DNA from: Candidatus Methanophagales archaeon
Lineage (GTDB): Archaea > Halobacteriota > Syntropharchaeia > Alkanophagales > Methanospirareceae
Direction of reading: 5' to 3'
Assembly: GCA_030602585.1 (NCBI GenBank)
Contig: JAUVZJ010000001.1
Location: 1-64,000, forward strand
DNA length: 64,000 nt
Part shown: one piece after another, positions 50,579 through 59,841 of the stretch
How positions within the stretch are numbered: the first letter of the stretch is position 1
Layout of the letters: each line of letters starts with the position of its first letter
The notes under the pieces: generated by a model
Databases searched by the model: none
The model's input: only the letters and a program-made list of their open reading frames with translations
Told to the model about the DNA's origin: nothing
Program-made: the position numbers and the translations under genes

Positions 50579-51772
50579 TTATATATTTCTCTTCTTACCC
50601 TTAAACTCCTTATATACCTCCCGCTGCACAATAAACCGCATTATCTCGTTTGTTCCCGCAGGTATCATTGACAACCTCGCCATTCTGAACGCCCATTCCG
50701 CAGGATACTCATCGCTTAGCCCTCTGCCGCCCAATATCTGCACCGTGTTATGCGCCACCTCGTAGAACGCTTCTGATGCAATAAGTTTTGACATCGCAGA
50801 TTCCTTCTCTGCATCGAACCCCGTATCAATCAACCTCGTTGTATGATAAACCATCAACTTAGCCGCTTCTAACCTCGTCACCATATCCGCTATTTTGAAA
50901 CTTATTCCTTCAAAACGGCTTATAGACGTTCCAAACTGCTCGCGCTCCATTGAATAGCCTACCGCAAGCTCAAGCACTGGTCTCGCTTCTCCCACCAGCA
51001 TCGCTGCATATAACAATCTCTCAACCGAAAGCTCATCGAACAGTATTCGCGCTCCCTTATTCGCTCCACCAAGCATATTCTCCGCTGGCACGCGCATCTC
51101 ATCAAACCTGAGATGAGAATTCACAGTTCCCGGAAAGCCACCCAACAACTTATAATCCTCTATCACTTCAAATCCTTCTTCAGAGCCTCGCTCCACGATA
51201 AACACGCTCATTCCCTCCACAGGGTCAACTTCTGGATTCGTTATCGTCCATATCAGGAGCACATCAGCCTGGCTACCATTTGTTATGTTCCTTTTCTCGC
51301 CTGTTATCACGTATGCATCGCCTTTCTGTTCTGCCCTCGTATTGATACGCATCACATCGCTTCCCGCTTCAGGCTCGGTTATAGCAATCGCACCTATCTT
51401 AGCACCTCTTTTCAGCGCAGGCAAATATCTACTCTTCTGCTCCTCGCTACCGTATCTTGCAATCGTTGCGTATGCATAAGAGGAAGTGGAATGTATCCAT
51501 GCAAGTGGCACGCAGGCGGCACCAAGTTCCTCTGCCACTATCGCTTCATATACCAATTTCCCCCTGCCGCCGTATTCTATCGGCAACACCGGAGCTAAGA
51601 AACCTTCTTCTCCAAGCTTTCCGTAGAGTTCCCTCGGATAAAAGTCCCGTTCATATATCTCCTGCTCTACCTTTTTCGCATCCTCTCTCTCAAGAAATGC
51701 TCTTAGCGCTTCTCTGAATTTGTTCTCATCCACAGAGAAAAGAATCTCTTCTTTGTTCTTCTTCTTCATCAC
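50579..51772 (-). CDS. Acyl-CoA dehydrogenase
   Basis: An FAD enzyme of 397 residues oxidising an acyl-CoA to the 2-enoyl-CoA. It has GAIAITEPEAGSDVMRI, VITGEKRNITNGSQAD and REQFGTSISRFEGISFKIADM. The catalytic base appears to be Glu251 in LSVERLL, the position used by isovaleryl-CoA dehydrogenase, because the classical site reads PAGTNEIMR, with Ala in place of Glu. A branched or short-chain substrate is plausible. In an archaeon this suggests fatty-acid or alkane-derived beta-oxidation or branched amino acid breakdown. No electron-transfer flavoprotein is nearby. Confidence 0.9.
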   Translation of the reverse strand: MMKKKNKEEILFSVDENKFREALRAFLEREDAKKVEQEIYERDFYPRELYGKLGEEGFLAPVLPIEYGGRGKLVYEAIVAEELGAACVPLAWIHSTSSYAYATIARYGSEEQKSRYLPALKRGAKIGAIAITEPEAGSDVMRINTRAEQKGDAYVITGEKRNITNGSQADVLLIWTITNPEVDPVEGMSVFIVERGSEEGFEVIEDYKLLGGFPGTVNSHLRFDEMRVPAENMLGGANKGARILFDELSVERLLYAAMLVGEARPVLELAVGYSMEREQFGTSISRFEGISFKIADMVTRLEAAKLMVYHTTRLIDTGFDAEKESAMSKLIASEAFYEVAHNTVQILGGRGLSDEYPAEWAFRMARLSMIPAGTNEIMRFIVQREVYKEFKGKKRNI

Positions 51773-51779
51773 GATTCAC

Positions 51780-52688
51780 TCACACGAATTTAGCAACAAG
51801 TTCCCCCCTTTTCACACGCATGCTACTCGCTACCGGCTCGCATTTCGCCCTAAAAACGTATATCAACCTGCCTTTCAGCCCTAACTCTTTTCTCCCTTCA
51901 AATTCCGAGATCGCCTCGTAGTTCCCCATCCCTTTCGCTATCACCAAATATCTCTCATCGCAGAACGTCTTCAAGAACTCCTCCGCCGCCTCTTCTAATG
52001 AGACTCCTATGTATGCACCACTTGGAATTATCCTGCATTTCGCATCTAAAGATGAACTTGAAATACCCGCTTCCTTCAGGTCTTCTATCGTAGCATCGTT
52101 TATAACAGGTGCGCTCTTCGGCGACACGACCACCTCCTTACCCATTTTTATCAACTCCCTTAGCACAAACACGTCAAAAAATATCTCACCTGCATTGTCC
52201 GTCAAATATAAAATCTTGTCTCGAGTCTTTATCGCGGATATTATCGAATCCCTATCCCAATTAAGTTCCTCGTTTAACGTATGCACGAACTCACTCTTAA
52301 AAAGGTCGTCGGTGTATGAATACCCTTTTATGCCATATTCCATAGAATTCGCCGCCGCTGCTATCCGTATCAACGCTTCTATTTTATCAGTTGCCGCATC
52401 GTAAAATTTATATGCCTCAGGAAGCAATCCTTTCGCTACTTCGTTACTTATCCTTTTTACATGCTCGTGAGGGTCTTTCGCACCACTTCGCCTTTTTATT
52501 ATCCTCTCCCTTTCAGTGCCAAAAAAAATAGGCGGGTTCAGTTCATCGCTGAGATTTAGATGCTCAAGAAGAAAGGCAATAATTTCCTTCAGCGCAATAA
52601 TTTTTTCCCTATCCTCGTTAAATACAATATCACACTCATATTTTGCTCGTTCTACCAAACAAGGGATGCAATCGGATTTTAGCTTCAT
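51780..52688 (-). CDS. DUF89 family damage-control phosphatase
   Basis: 302 residues from the ATG at 52686-52688 (MKLKSDCIPCLVERA); an upstream ATG would add 14 residues and lacks support. The DUF89 family is a metal-dependent phosphatase acting on sugar or pantetheine phosphates. Motifs: CIPCL at the start, ILYLTDNAGEIFFDVFVLRELI (metal-binding Asp/Asn) and VVSPKSAPVINDATIEDL, then LVIAKGMGNYEAISE. The two N-terminal cysteines are typical of archaeal members. It lies eight bases downstream of nothing on its strand; the acyl-CoA dehydrogenase follows by seven bases. Confidence 0.87.
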   Translation of the reverse strand: MKLKSDCIPCLVERAKYECDIVFNEDREKIIALKEIIAFLLEHLNLSDELNPPIFFGTERERIIKRRSGAKDPHEHVKRISNEVAKGLLPEAYKFYDAATDKIEALIRIAAAANSMEYGIKGYSYTDDLFKSEFVHTLNEELNWDRDSIISAIKTRDKILYLTDNAGEIFFDVFVLRELIKMGKEVVVSPKSAPVINDATIEDLKEAGISSSSLDAKCRIIPSGAYIGVSLEEAAEEFLKTFCDERYLVIAKGMGNYEAISEFEGRKELGLKGRLIYVFRAKCEPVASSMRVKRGELVAKFV

Positions 52689-52730
52689 TTGCGGTCTGTT
52701 TAAATTTAAAAAGTGTCCTATTAATACCAC

Positions 52731-52845
52731 ATACCATAAAATAGATAAGATAGTAAATAAATAAATAAATAAGATATAAGTCAGTAAATAATATAAGATA
52801 GTTCATAGATTGTAAGTTAGAAGAAAAAATAGGAGGAAATGAAAA
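52731..52845 (+). promoter_or_regulatory. Upstream region of tuf with TAAA microsatellite and strong ribosome site
   Basis: Contains taaataaataaataaataa (about 52753-52771), four to five TAAA units, then further AT-rich sequence and AGGAGG (52830-52836) ending nine bases before the tuf ATG. Such an AT-rich upstream tract suits a strong promoter; the exact TATA box cannot be singled out among the repeats. Confidence 0.45.
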
Positions 52846-54111
52846 ATGGCAGAGAAAGAACACATGAATCTGGCAATGATAGGTCATATAGACCACGGTA
52901 AGTCAACGCTGTTGGGAAGGCTGCTGACGGAGACGGGAGTGATAGACCCACATGTAGTGGATGAGTACAGGAAGAAGGCAGAAGCGATGGGAAAAGCGAC
53001 TTTCGAGTTCGCATGGGTGATGGATACTTTGAAGGATGAAAGAGAGAGGGGCATTACCATAGATGTTGCTCATCAGAGGTTTGATACTAAGAAGTATTAT
53101 TATACGATTGTGGATTGCCCCGGTCACAGGGATTTCGTAAAAAATATGATTACAGGGACATCGCAGGCGGATGCAGCGGTGTTGGTAGTGGATGCCAAGG
53201 ATGGAATAATGGCACAGACAAAGGAGCACGTATTCTTAGCCAGAACCCTGGGAGTAACACAGCTAATTATCGCTATAAACAAGATGGACCGCGTGAATTT
53301 CGACCAGAAACGATACGAAGAGTTGAAGAAGGAGCTTTTAGACCTTTTGAAGGTCGTGGGATACAAGGAAGCGAACGTGGTGTTTATTCCTGTTTCTGCA
53401 CTTGAGGGAGAGAATATAACGAAGCAGAGTGATAAACTGAAATGGTTCGATGGAACCACCTTTTTGGCATCGCTGGACCTCATGAAGGTGCCGGAGAAGC
53501 CTGTTGAGCTTCCGCTTAGAATACCGGTGCAGGATGTGTACACAATAACAGGTGTTGGCACCGTTCCAGTAGGAAGAGTGGAGACCGGAAAGTTAAAGAA
53601 AGGTGATTCCGTGATTTTCAACCCGCCCGGTACGCAAGGAGAGGTGAAAACAATAGAGATGCATCATGAAGAGATTGCAGAAGCGATTCCGGGCGACAAT
53701 ATCGGCTGGAATGTTCGTGGGATAAGCAGGACTGATATAAGGAGAGGAGATGTTTGTGGACATGTAGATAACCCGCCAACGATTGCAGACGAGTTTACCG
53801 CACAGATTGTTGTGCTCCAGCACCCGACTGCAATTACTGTTGGATATACTCCTGTTTTCCATTGCCACACCGCTCAGGTTGCCTCTACGGTAACAGAAAT
53901 ATCAAAGAAACTGGACCCAAAGACTGGTGCGACGTTAGAAGAAAACCCGGACTTTATAAAAGCAGGCGATGCCGCTATCATAAAGGTAAAACCGACAAGA
54001 CCCTTGGTTATCGAGCGTGTAAAGGAGATACCACATCTTGGCAGGTTTGCCGTCCGTGACATGGGGCAAACCGTTGCCGCTGGCATGGTGATGGACATAA
54101 AGGAGAAGTAA
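52846..54111 (+). CDS. tuf: Translation elongation factor 1-alpha (archaeal EF-Tu)
   Basis: The GTPase that delivers aminoacyl-tRNA to the ribosome. 421 residues with G1 GHIDHGKST (14-22), G3 DCPGHRDF, G4 NKMD and G5 SALEGEN, and domains II-III from about residue 225 on. The archaeal insert pattern ([31 protein letters not shown]) is present. The start is fixed by a strong AGGAGG. It heads the conserved archaeal pair tuf-rpsJ. Confidence 0.97.
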   Translation: MAEKEHMNLAMIGHIDHGKSTLLGRLLTETGVIDPHVVDEYRKKAEAMGKATFEFAWVMDTLKDERERGITIDVAHQRFDTKKYYYTIVDCPGHRDFVKNMITGTSQADAAVLVVDAKDGIMAQTKEHVFLARTLGVTQLIIAINKMDRVNFDQKRYEELKKELLDLLKVVGYKEANVVFIPVSALEGENITKQSDKLKWFDGTTFLASLDLMKVPEKPVELPLRIPVQDVYTITGVGTVPVGRVETGKLKKGDSVIFNPPGTQGEVKTIEMHHEEIAEAIPGDNIGWNVRGISRTDIRRGDVCGHVDNPPTIADEFTAQIVVLQHPTAITVGYTPVFHCHTAQVASTVTEISKKLDPKTGATLEENPDFIKAGDAAIIKVKPTRPLVIERVKEIPHLGRFAVRDMGQTVAAGMVMDIKEK

Positions 54112-54168
54112 AACAAAGCAAAGCAACCCAATCATAACATAAGCAAGCAGAAAGGAAGAGGGAAAGAA

Positions 54169-54480
54169 ATGGACCAAAAGGCACGGATAAAACTATCGAG
54201 CACTGACCATAAGAAATTGGAAGAGATATGTCAGCAGGTGAAAAAAATCGTTGAGACTACTGGCGTTAGAATGTCAGGACCCATCCCTCTCCCTACAAAG
54301 CGGCTTGTCGTGCCTTGTAGGAAGAGTCCTGATGGCGAAGGGTCTCCTACATGGGACCATTGGGAAATGCGCATATACAAGCGGTTGATAGATCTGGAAG
54401 CGGACGAAAGAGCTCTGCGACAACTTATGCGCATACCAATACCCAAGGATGTTCACATAGAAATCGTGTTGAAAGGATAA
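54169..54480 (+). CDS. rpsJ: Small-subunit ribosomal protein S10
   Basis: 103 residues, normal length. [56 protein letters not shown] is the S10 head, followed by [37 protein letters not shown]. It lies 57 bp after tuf. GAGGGAAAG is the ribosome site. Confidence 0.97.
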   Translation: MDQKARIKLSSTDHKKLEEICQQVKKIVETTGVRMSGPIPLPTKRLVVPCRKSPDGEGSPTWDHWEMRIYKRLIDLEADERALRQLMRIPIPKDVHIEIVLKG

Positions 54481-54563
54481 GATAAAATAGAAAAATATAA
54501 ATATGGGTGTTATCCTATACCCATACAAACAAGTCATAACATAAATGGGGGTAGTAAGATAAA

Positions 54564-54788
54564 ATGAGTGTAGTACCGGATGAAGCAATAAAAGAAAAGG
54601 ATGAGGAAATAGCGGCGCTCATGAAGGGAATAGGCGATTTAGTGAACGAACTCAAAAGCGCAGCGGAAGAGGAGCAGAAAACGGAAATAATAAATAAAAT
54701 AACGGAAAAGGAGAAGGATTTGCGTGCCGTGAGGCAGAAAAAAGGACAATTCAAGGCTGTGTTACCGCGACCTACAAAACTCTGGTAG
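54564..54788 (+). CDS. Small coiled-coil protein downstream of rpsJ
   Basis: 74 residues. A single long amphipathic helix pair, AIKEKDEEIAALMKGIGDLVNELKSAAEEEQKTEIINKITEKEKDLRAVRQ, followed by FKAVLPRPTKLW. A prefoldin-like or ribosome-associated role is possible. The ATG follows GGGGGTAG. The gap before it contains TATGGGT and ACCCATA arms of a weak hairpin (about 54502-54526). Unknown function. Confidence 0.6.
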   Translation: MSVVPDEAIKEKDEEIAALMKGIGDLVNELKSAAEEEQKTEIINKITEKEKDLRAVRQKKGQFKAVLPRPTKLW

Positions 54789-54822
54789 TTCAGTTCAAAA
54801 TCAAAAAGAAAAAAAAGAGAAA

Positions 54823-54850
54823 AGATTTAAATTTTTTCTTTTCTTTTCTA
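54823..54850. terminator. Terminator between convergent rpsJ-side and hdrB genes
   Basis: A-rich then T-rich sequence: AAAAGATTTAAATTTTTTC and several TCTTTTC repeats. On the plus strand the T-runs (54830-54850) can terminate the tuf-rpsJ transcript; on the minus strand the run of A at 54805-54820 becomes a T-tract for hdrB. Confidence 0.55.
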
Positions 54851-55738
54851 TTTTAGTATTTTCTCGGGTATCGTAGTAGTTTGTTTGTCTAATCCTACTT
54901 CTTCCTGGCTGAGCCCCAGTGCGAGACCCATAAACTGCGTGGCGAATAGGATGGGGAAATTGAAGAATATACCGAAAGCTTGTTCCATCTCTGTTTGCCC
55001 ACGGTCAAGCTGTAAATGACAGAACGCACAGGGGTGAACCATGCAGTCACATCCCGATTCTATCGCACTCACCAATTTCTGACGCATCCATTCCAGGGAT
55101 TGAACACTGTCGGCAGTTCGGTTTCCACCGCCAGCACCGCAGCACATCAATTTGTCTTTATACTCGGGAATCTTCGCACCGGTTACCTTCATAAGGTCCT
55201 CCAGAATGTAAGGAGTTTCGGAAGAGCCATGTCCTCTTACCTCTCGTGGTTTGAGAAAATGGCAGCCATAATGCACCGCTACGTTCACATCGTTCATCGG
55301 CTTCTTTATCTGCTCCTTTATCCGGTCCAACCCAATAACGTCGTGAAGAACCACGATTATATGGCTCACCGTTGTAGTTCCCTTGAATTCTCTTCCGAAT
55401 TTACCTAATATCTCATTAGTCTCTTCTCTTAACTTTGGGTGCTCTTTCAGTAAATGGTCGGCTTCCTGAAGTGAGCCGTAACAACCATTACACGACACGA
55501 CTATATCCAGATCCATCTCCTCTGCAATAGCGAGATTCCGTGCTGCAATCGGAAGCCACGTATGCATGTCAAAAGAGCCAAAGACACCCGGTGCGGGGCA
55601 ACAGGAAGCACCCACCATCTCCTTTGTCTCTATCTCAAACCCCTTAAGTATCTTCTTCGTTGACGCTTCTATTCCCGGAAACCTGTTCGGCGTGATACAG
55701 CCGAGGAAATAAGCGTATGTTTTCGAATCTTCCGTCAT
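54848..55738 (-). CDS. hdrB: Heterodisulfide reductase subunit B
   Basis: The catalytic subunit that reduces CoM-S-S-CoB with a noncubane 4Fe-4S cluster. 296 residues with two CCG domains: GASCCPAPGVFGS with VVSCNGCYGSLQ, and KLMCCGAGGGNRT with VHPCAFCHLQLDRGQ. The full set of cysteines is present. Start overlaps hdrC's stop by four bases (ATGA). HdrA is not in the window; HdrBC-A would be the soluble electron-bifurcating type. Confidence 0.95.
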   Translation of the reverse strand: MTEDSKTYAYFLGCITPNRFPGIEASTKKILKGFEIETKEMVGASCCPAPGVFGSFDMHTWLPIAARNLAIAEEMDLDIVVSCNGCYGSLQEADHLLKEHPKLREETNEILGKFGREFKGTTTVSHIIVVLHDVIGLDRIKEQIKKPMNDVNVAVHYGCHFLKPREVRGHGSSETPYILEDLMKVTGAKIPEYKDKLMCCGAGGGNRTADSVQSLEWMRQKLVSAIESGCDCMVHPCAFCHLQLDRGQTEMEQAFGIFFNFPILFATQFMGLALGLSQEEVGLDKQTTTIPEKILK

Positions 55739-56295
55739 TTCTTACCTCCTTTTTTCTCCATTCCCTTTAAAGTCATCGCATCCCAATTAAAATCAATCAT
55801 CGCATCATATCCCGTTTCTCTGAATATTGTCTGCACCTGTTCCAGTTGGTCTTTATGTTTCTGCGTGGTTGGCGGCTGTGACTCGAGACCTACCGCCTCC
55901 CTCAGCTTCATCTGGTCCGGACCTATCGGGACTGCGTGACCTGTTTTCAGCACATAAACACCAATCATCCTGTGTGGAACAGACATGTGTCCCTCCCTCG
56001 CTGCTAAGTTCCTTATCGTCCTTATTATATCGGTTGTTTTCACTCCCTTTGGACATCTCTCATAGCAGGTGTAACATGTCGTGCAGAACCACAGCTCAGG
56101 AGAGTTAAAAATCTCCTCACGCAAATCTACCAGAGCCATCTGAAATAACGTTCTCGTCCGTAACGCCGTGTTCCTTCCCGATGGACAGCTTCCTGTACAC
56201 TTACCGCATTGAACGCACTCCCTGAGCGTCTCCATGTGCTCCTCGCCAAAAACTTCTCCTCCACGAGCAACTATGTCTTCATATAACGTTCCCAT
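55735..56295 (-). CDS. hdrC: Heterodisulfide reductase subunit C
   Basis: 186 residues, a two-cluster ferredoxin: CVQCGKCTGSCPSGR and CTTCYTCYERCPKGV, with IIRTIRNLAAREGHMSVPHRMIGVYVLKTGHAVPIGPDQMKLREAVGL as in HdrC. It passes electrons to HdrB. It is the first gene of the operon. A TATA-like ATTTATAAT lies about 60 bp upstream on the minus strand (56356-56365). Confidence 0.94.
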   Translation of the reverse strand: MGTLYEDIVARGGEVFGEEHMETLRECVQCGKCTGSCPSGRNTALRTRTLFQMALVDLREEIFNSPELWFCTTCYTCYERCPKGVKTTDIIRTIRNLAAREGHMSVPHRMIGVYVLKTGHAVPIGPDQMKLREAVGLESQPPTTQKHKDQLEQVQTIFRETGYDAMIDFNWDAMTLKGMEKKGGKK

Positions 56296-56355
56296 TTGTG
56301 TATTCCTCCTTATCCACTATTGCTTATCTCTTTCCTTTTACATGACTTAACATTT

Positions 56356-56436
56356 CCATTATAAATAATTTGCGATTTTTTCATGCGCATTTTGCAATTT
56401 TTCAATCATCGTGCTAACGTTATAGTATATTTTATA
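56356..56436. promoter_or_regulatory. Divergent promoters for hdrCB and DUF460
   Basis: The 171-bp gap has a minus-strand TATA (ATTTATAAT, about 56356-56365) for hdrC and a plus-strand AT-rich tract (tatattttatatg, about 56426-56438) for the DUF460 gene. GCGCATTTTGC is a small palindrome-like element in the middle (about 56384-56396). Confidence 0.45.
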
Positions 56437-56466
56437 TGTCTGCGAAGGATAAAAATAAATAAATAG

Positions 56467-57708
56467 ATGGCATATTCATCCGTAAGACGAAAATACACCA
56501 TCGTTGGCATAGACCCCGGCACTACGATAGGAGTTGCCATAATTGACCTTAACGGAAACGCAATAGAAGTGTTCAGTTCAAAGAATTATTCGGTCTCCGA
56601 TGCGATAGCACGGATAATATCGCTTGGAAAACCATTGATAGTCGCTTCTGACGTTACTCCCACGCCCTCGATGGTAAAGAAGATAAGCAGTATTTTCGCT
56701 TCCCCGGTTCACGAATTAGACGAATCGTTGTCAACGGAAGAGAAGATTGCACTGACGAAGGGCGAGGGCTACGAATATAAAAATGTACATGAGCGGGATG
56801 CATTAGCCGCCTGCGTTAATGCGTTCCGGCGGTATAAGAAAAAATTCGCACAGGTGCAGAAGAAGACGCCAGCAGGAGTGGATGTAGAAGAAGTGAAAGC
56901 ATTGGTGGTTAGAGGTGTGTCCATAAGTGCGGCTATAAACAGATTAATCAGTGCTGAAGAGGAGAAAAAAAGGGTTACGGAAGAGGAGAAGCAGGAAGCG
57001 AAAAAGGGCGGTGAAGAAGGAGAAAGCGAAAATATTCGCAGATTACGCAGAATCATGAAGGGTAAAGCCGAGAAAATAGATATGCTGGAGGGGCTCACTA
57101 CGGATTTAAAGGCGAGGTTGGAGGAAAAAGAACTTGAAATAAGAAGTTTAGCGCATAAACTCGATTCTATGCGGTCAGAGAGAAAGAGGGAGATAGAAGA
57201 AGCAGAAGAGATAAGGAAGAGGGGCAAGGAGATAGAAAGGCTGAGAGAGGAAGTAAAAGCGAGGGAGGAGGAGAATGCAGAACTGAGGGAAATCACAGAA
57301 AGACTGAAAGGAAAAGGGAAAAGAGAAGTGAAAGGTGGAAAAAGGATAAAAATGATAAAATCTTTCAGTCGGGATGCGATATTGGATACGGACAGGAAAT
57401 ACGGGCTAAAAAAAGGTGACGTCGTGTTCCTCGAGGACGGCAGTGGAGGAGGAGCAAGCACCGCGGAACTATTAGCGAAAAAGGGCGTTGCTGCGGTAAT
57501 ATATGGTAAAGAGTTATCGCATTTCGCTGCTGATAAGTTCTTTGAATTTGATATTCCCGCTTTTTCCACCGATGAAATACCTTTGCTATTAAAGGAAGAA
57601 GAGGAAGGTGATTTCGCTTTTGCTTTTGTAGACCAACATATTCTAAACGAGAAGATAGAAGAATGGGAGCGTGAAAGGAAGAGAAAAAAGGTAATACTAC
57701 ACAGGTAA
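56467..57708 (+). CDS. DUF460 family: RNase H-like domain with coiled coil
   Basis: 413 residues. The N-terminal domain (1-130) has VGIDPGTTIGVAI, an RNase-H/RuvC-type metal motif, and ends NVHERDALAACVNAFRRYKKKF. A long charged coiled coil follows (about 140-300: EEVKAL, LKARLEEKELEIRSLAHKLDSM). The C-terminal part (SFSRDAILDTDRKYGLKKGDVVFLEDGSGGGASTAELLAKKGVAAVIYG) is a separate alpha/beta domain. Known as an archaeal family of predicted nucleases; no experiment is known to me. Divergent from hdrCB. Confidence 0.85.
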   Translation: MAYSSVRRKYTIVGIDPGTTIGVAIIDLNGNAIEVFSSKNYSVSDAIARIISLGKPLIVASDVTPTPSMVKKISSIFASPVHELDESLSTEEKIALTKGEGYEYKNVHERDALAACVNAFRRYKKKFAQVQKKTPAGVDVEEVKALVVRGVSISAAINRLISAEEEKKRVTEEEKQEAKKGGEEGESENIRRLRRIMKGKAEKIDMLEGLTTDLKARLEEKELEIRSLAHKLDSMRSERKREIEEAEEIRKRGKEIERLREEVKAREEENAELREITERLKGKGKREVKGGKRIKMIKSFSRDAILDTDRKYGLKKGDVVFLEDGSGGGASTAELLAKKGVAAVIYGKELSHFAADKFFEFDIPAFSTDEIPLLLKEEEEGDFAFAFVDQHILNEKIEEWERERKRKKVILHR

Positions 57709-57743
57709 CGGAATCCACAATATTTTGAGCGATTACAGGCTTT

Positions 57744-59330
57744 TTACTTAAAATCTTTTATAACCTTCGGAATATTCTCAATCAAGTCCGTAGCGAGCAA
57801 CCCATAGCCTTTATCCTCCAATGCGAGGTCTCCCGCAGCGCCATTTACGAACGCAGCAGCAGTTACTGCTTTGAAAGAGTCAGAAGTGATAGCAAAGAAC
57901 GCCCCTACCAGACCTGCTAACACATCACCAGTGCCGCCAACCGTCATTCCTGCATTTCCTTTATTGTTTATCTTCACACGAACACCATCTGATACAATAT
58001 CAGTCGGACCCTTCATCAAAGTAACAACCTTATTTAGCCGTGAAAAATACTCTACGAAATCCATCCGCTCTTCCATCATATCTTCTGGAGGCACTTTTAC
58101 GCTCCGTGTTTTACCGCCGATATTCATCTTCGAGAATTCACCTGCATGAGGCGTTACGATAACGAGCTTATCTTCTATTTCTACTGGCAAATGTAACCCG
58201 TAGAATCCATCCGCATCTACTACCACTTTCTTACTTGCATCATCTTCAATTATCATTCTCGTTGCTTTTTTCGTCTCCGCTTCTGCACCCAGGCCCATGC
58301 CTATCACCACTACATCATGCTTTTTTATCAAATTTGATACCACTGGCACGTCCTTCTCTACCAATATCTCTGAAGAAAGAGGTTGGACAATTAAATTGGG
58401 CGATAAAGAAGAGATAATGGCAGAAACGCTTTTAGGTGCCGCTATTGTTACCCAGTCCGCACCAGCGTGTAGCGAAGCGAGAGCGGCTAAAGTAGGCGCG
58501 CCAAAAAAAGGCCCGCCGCCGACTATTAACACACGCCCATTATCTCCTTTATGGCTACTTGCTTTTCTCTTCAATACCATTCTCACATCTCCGGGACCTG
58601 CTAACTTCTCCAGTCCATCAGGAATGCCTATATCTGCAACCACCAATTCACCGACATAATCCACAGCATTTAACAAGCCTTTTTTCGCTTTATGAAACGA
58701 GACAGTGAGATTAGCTCGAACTGCTTTTTCCGCTTCGCCAGTATCGGAGTCCAACCCGGAAGGGACGTCCACCGCAACAATAAACGCTGAGTTTGCATCA
58801 TTTATCAAATCTATCGCAGTTACCTCCGGTTCTCTTATTTTACCGCTTACACCAGTGCCGAAAATCGCATCTATTATCACATCCGAACTGTTTAAGAGCG
58901 TTTTTATCGCTTTGAGTTCTGAAGAATCGGTTATTTCTTCTGTGTCGTATCCACTCGCGTTTAAAATTTGCCAGTTTCGCATTGTCTCTTCTGTTCTCAA
59001 GTCTTTTGAACGCCCGATTAATATTATTTTCACGTCAAATTTTTCCTTTCTCAAATGCCTCGCAGCAGCAAAAGCATCGCCGCCGTTATTTCCTTTACCT
59101 GCCATTATCGTGACTTTCACGCTTCCCTCGCTACTGATTCTTTTATCCGGGAATTTCTTTTTCACCACTTTCGTAACTTCAGCACCTGCATTTTCCATGA
59201 GTTGTAGAGGCGAAAGCCCGAAGAATTTGCAGTTCTCGTCCAGAGCAGCCATTTCCTCTGATGTTATGTAAGCCCTTACAGGGCTTGCGGGGTCGTGGGG
59301 CGGAGCCCCACATTCTTCAGTATTTTTCAT
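57744..59330 (-). CDS. nnr: Bifunctional NAD(P)H-hydrate repair enzyme Nnr
   Basis: Repairs hydrated NAD(P)H. 528 residues: an N-terminal epimerase domain with MAGKGNNGGDAFAAARHLRKE and AIFGTGVSG, and a C-terminal ADP-dependent dehydratase with GRVLIVGGGPFFGAPTLAALASLHAGADWV, VTPHAGEFSKM and GMTVGGTGDVLAGLVGAF. The N-terminus is odd: after MKNTEE come 15 residues (7-21, CGAPPHDPASPVRAY) encoded exactly by the 45-bp repeat also found in pheA, and only then the usual ITSEEMAALDENCKFFGL. No alternative start follows before the domain. Confidence 0.94.
   Translation of the reverse strand: MKNTEECGAPPHDPASPVRAYITSEEMAALDENCKFFGLSPLQLMENAGAEVTKVVKKKFPDKRISSEGSVKVTIMAGKGNNGGDAFAAARHLRKEKFDVKIILIGRSKDLRTEETMRNWQILNASGYDTEEITDSSELKAIKTLLNSSDVIIDAIFGTGVSGKIREPEVTAIDLINDANSAFIVAVDVPSGLDSDTGEAEKAVRANLTVSFHKAKKGLLNAVDYVGELVVADIGIPDGLEKLAGPGDVRMVLKRKASSHKGDNGRVLIVGGGPFFGAPTLAALASLHAGADWVTIAAPKSVSAIISSLSPNLIVQPLSSEILVEKDVPVVSNLIKKHDVVVIGMGLGAEAETKKATRMIIEDDASKKVVVDADGFYGLHLPVEIEDKLVIVTPHAGEFSKMNIGGKTRSVKVPPEDMMEERMDFVEYFSRLNKVVTLMKGPTDIVSDGVRVKINNKGNAGMTVGGTGDVLAGLVGAFFAITSDSFKAVTAAAFVNGAAGDLALEDKGYGLLATDLIENIPKVIKDFK
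59268..59312. repeat. 45-bp double-hairpin repeat inside nnr (copy 2)
   Basis: 44 of 45 bases equal 3734-3778. Hairpins AAGCCCT-TAC-AGGGCTT and GTGGGGC-GGA-GCCCCAC. The reading frame and orientation relative to the gene are the same as in pheA. It is placed six codons after the nnr start. Confidence 0.9.
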
Positions 59331-59430
59331 TTTTATTTACTTCTTTGAGTTTTCTTAGCTCGTGTAATCATTATATAATCCTTATATATTGGTATTGTCT
59401 TAAGGAAGATATAAAAGGAAGGTGTTGAAA

Positions 59431-59841
59431 ATGGCATTAATCATAGAAGCACTTTTATCAACAGGTCCTCTTCCCACGCCGCCGGAAAGAGCAGTAAGGG
59501 CATGTTTAGTAGTGAAAAAAATCAATCTCTCACAGGCATACGAATTGCCGGATGAGACGATTGTTACTGGAGTAATATTGGAGATTACAGGTGGAGGATT
59601 GACAGACGAAGAGAGAGAAATCGTAAAGGAAATAGAGGGGAAGGAGATAGAATTTATATTATGGGTATCTGCTCTTGGAAGTGTGGATTTGCTGTATATT
59701 TCCAGGAATTCCTGGCTTATCTTTAGAGATTATGCGATACTTCCAGGGATGGGATACACGATTAAAGTGAAATTGGTCGAGGCGAAATATGATGAAGAAA
59801 CTGTGGAAATATTCCCGAAGAGGGATGTTATAGAAGGATGA
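59431..59841 (+). CDS. Unrecognised 136-residue protein of a two-gene cassette
   Basis: I start at the ATG at 59431 (MALIIEALLSTGPLP), nine bases after an in-frame TTG, with AAGGAAGGTG correctly placed upstream. Predicted mixed alpha/beta: PPERAVRACLVVKKI, ETIVTGVILEITGGGLTDEER, EIEFILWVSALGSVDLLYISRNSWLIFRDYAILPG, YTIKVKLVEAKYDEE. No cysteine, nucleotide or membrane motif. Its stop overlaps the next gene's start by four bases (ATGA), so the two products probably act together. Unknown family. Confidence 0.6.
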   Translation: MALIIEALLSTGPLPTPPERAVRACLVVKKINLSQAYELPDETIVTGVILEITGGGLTDEEREIVKEIEGKEIEFILWVSALGSVDLLYISRNSWLIFRDYAILPGMGYTIKVKLVEAKYDEETVEIFPKRDVIEG

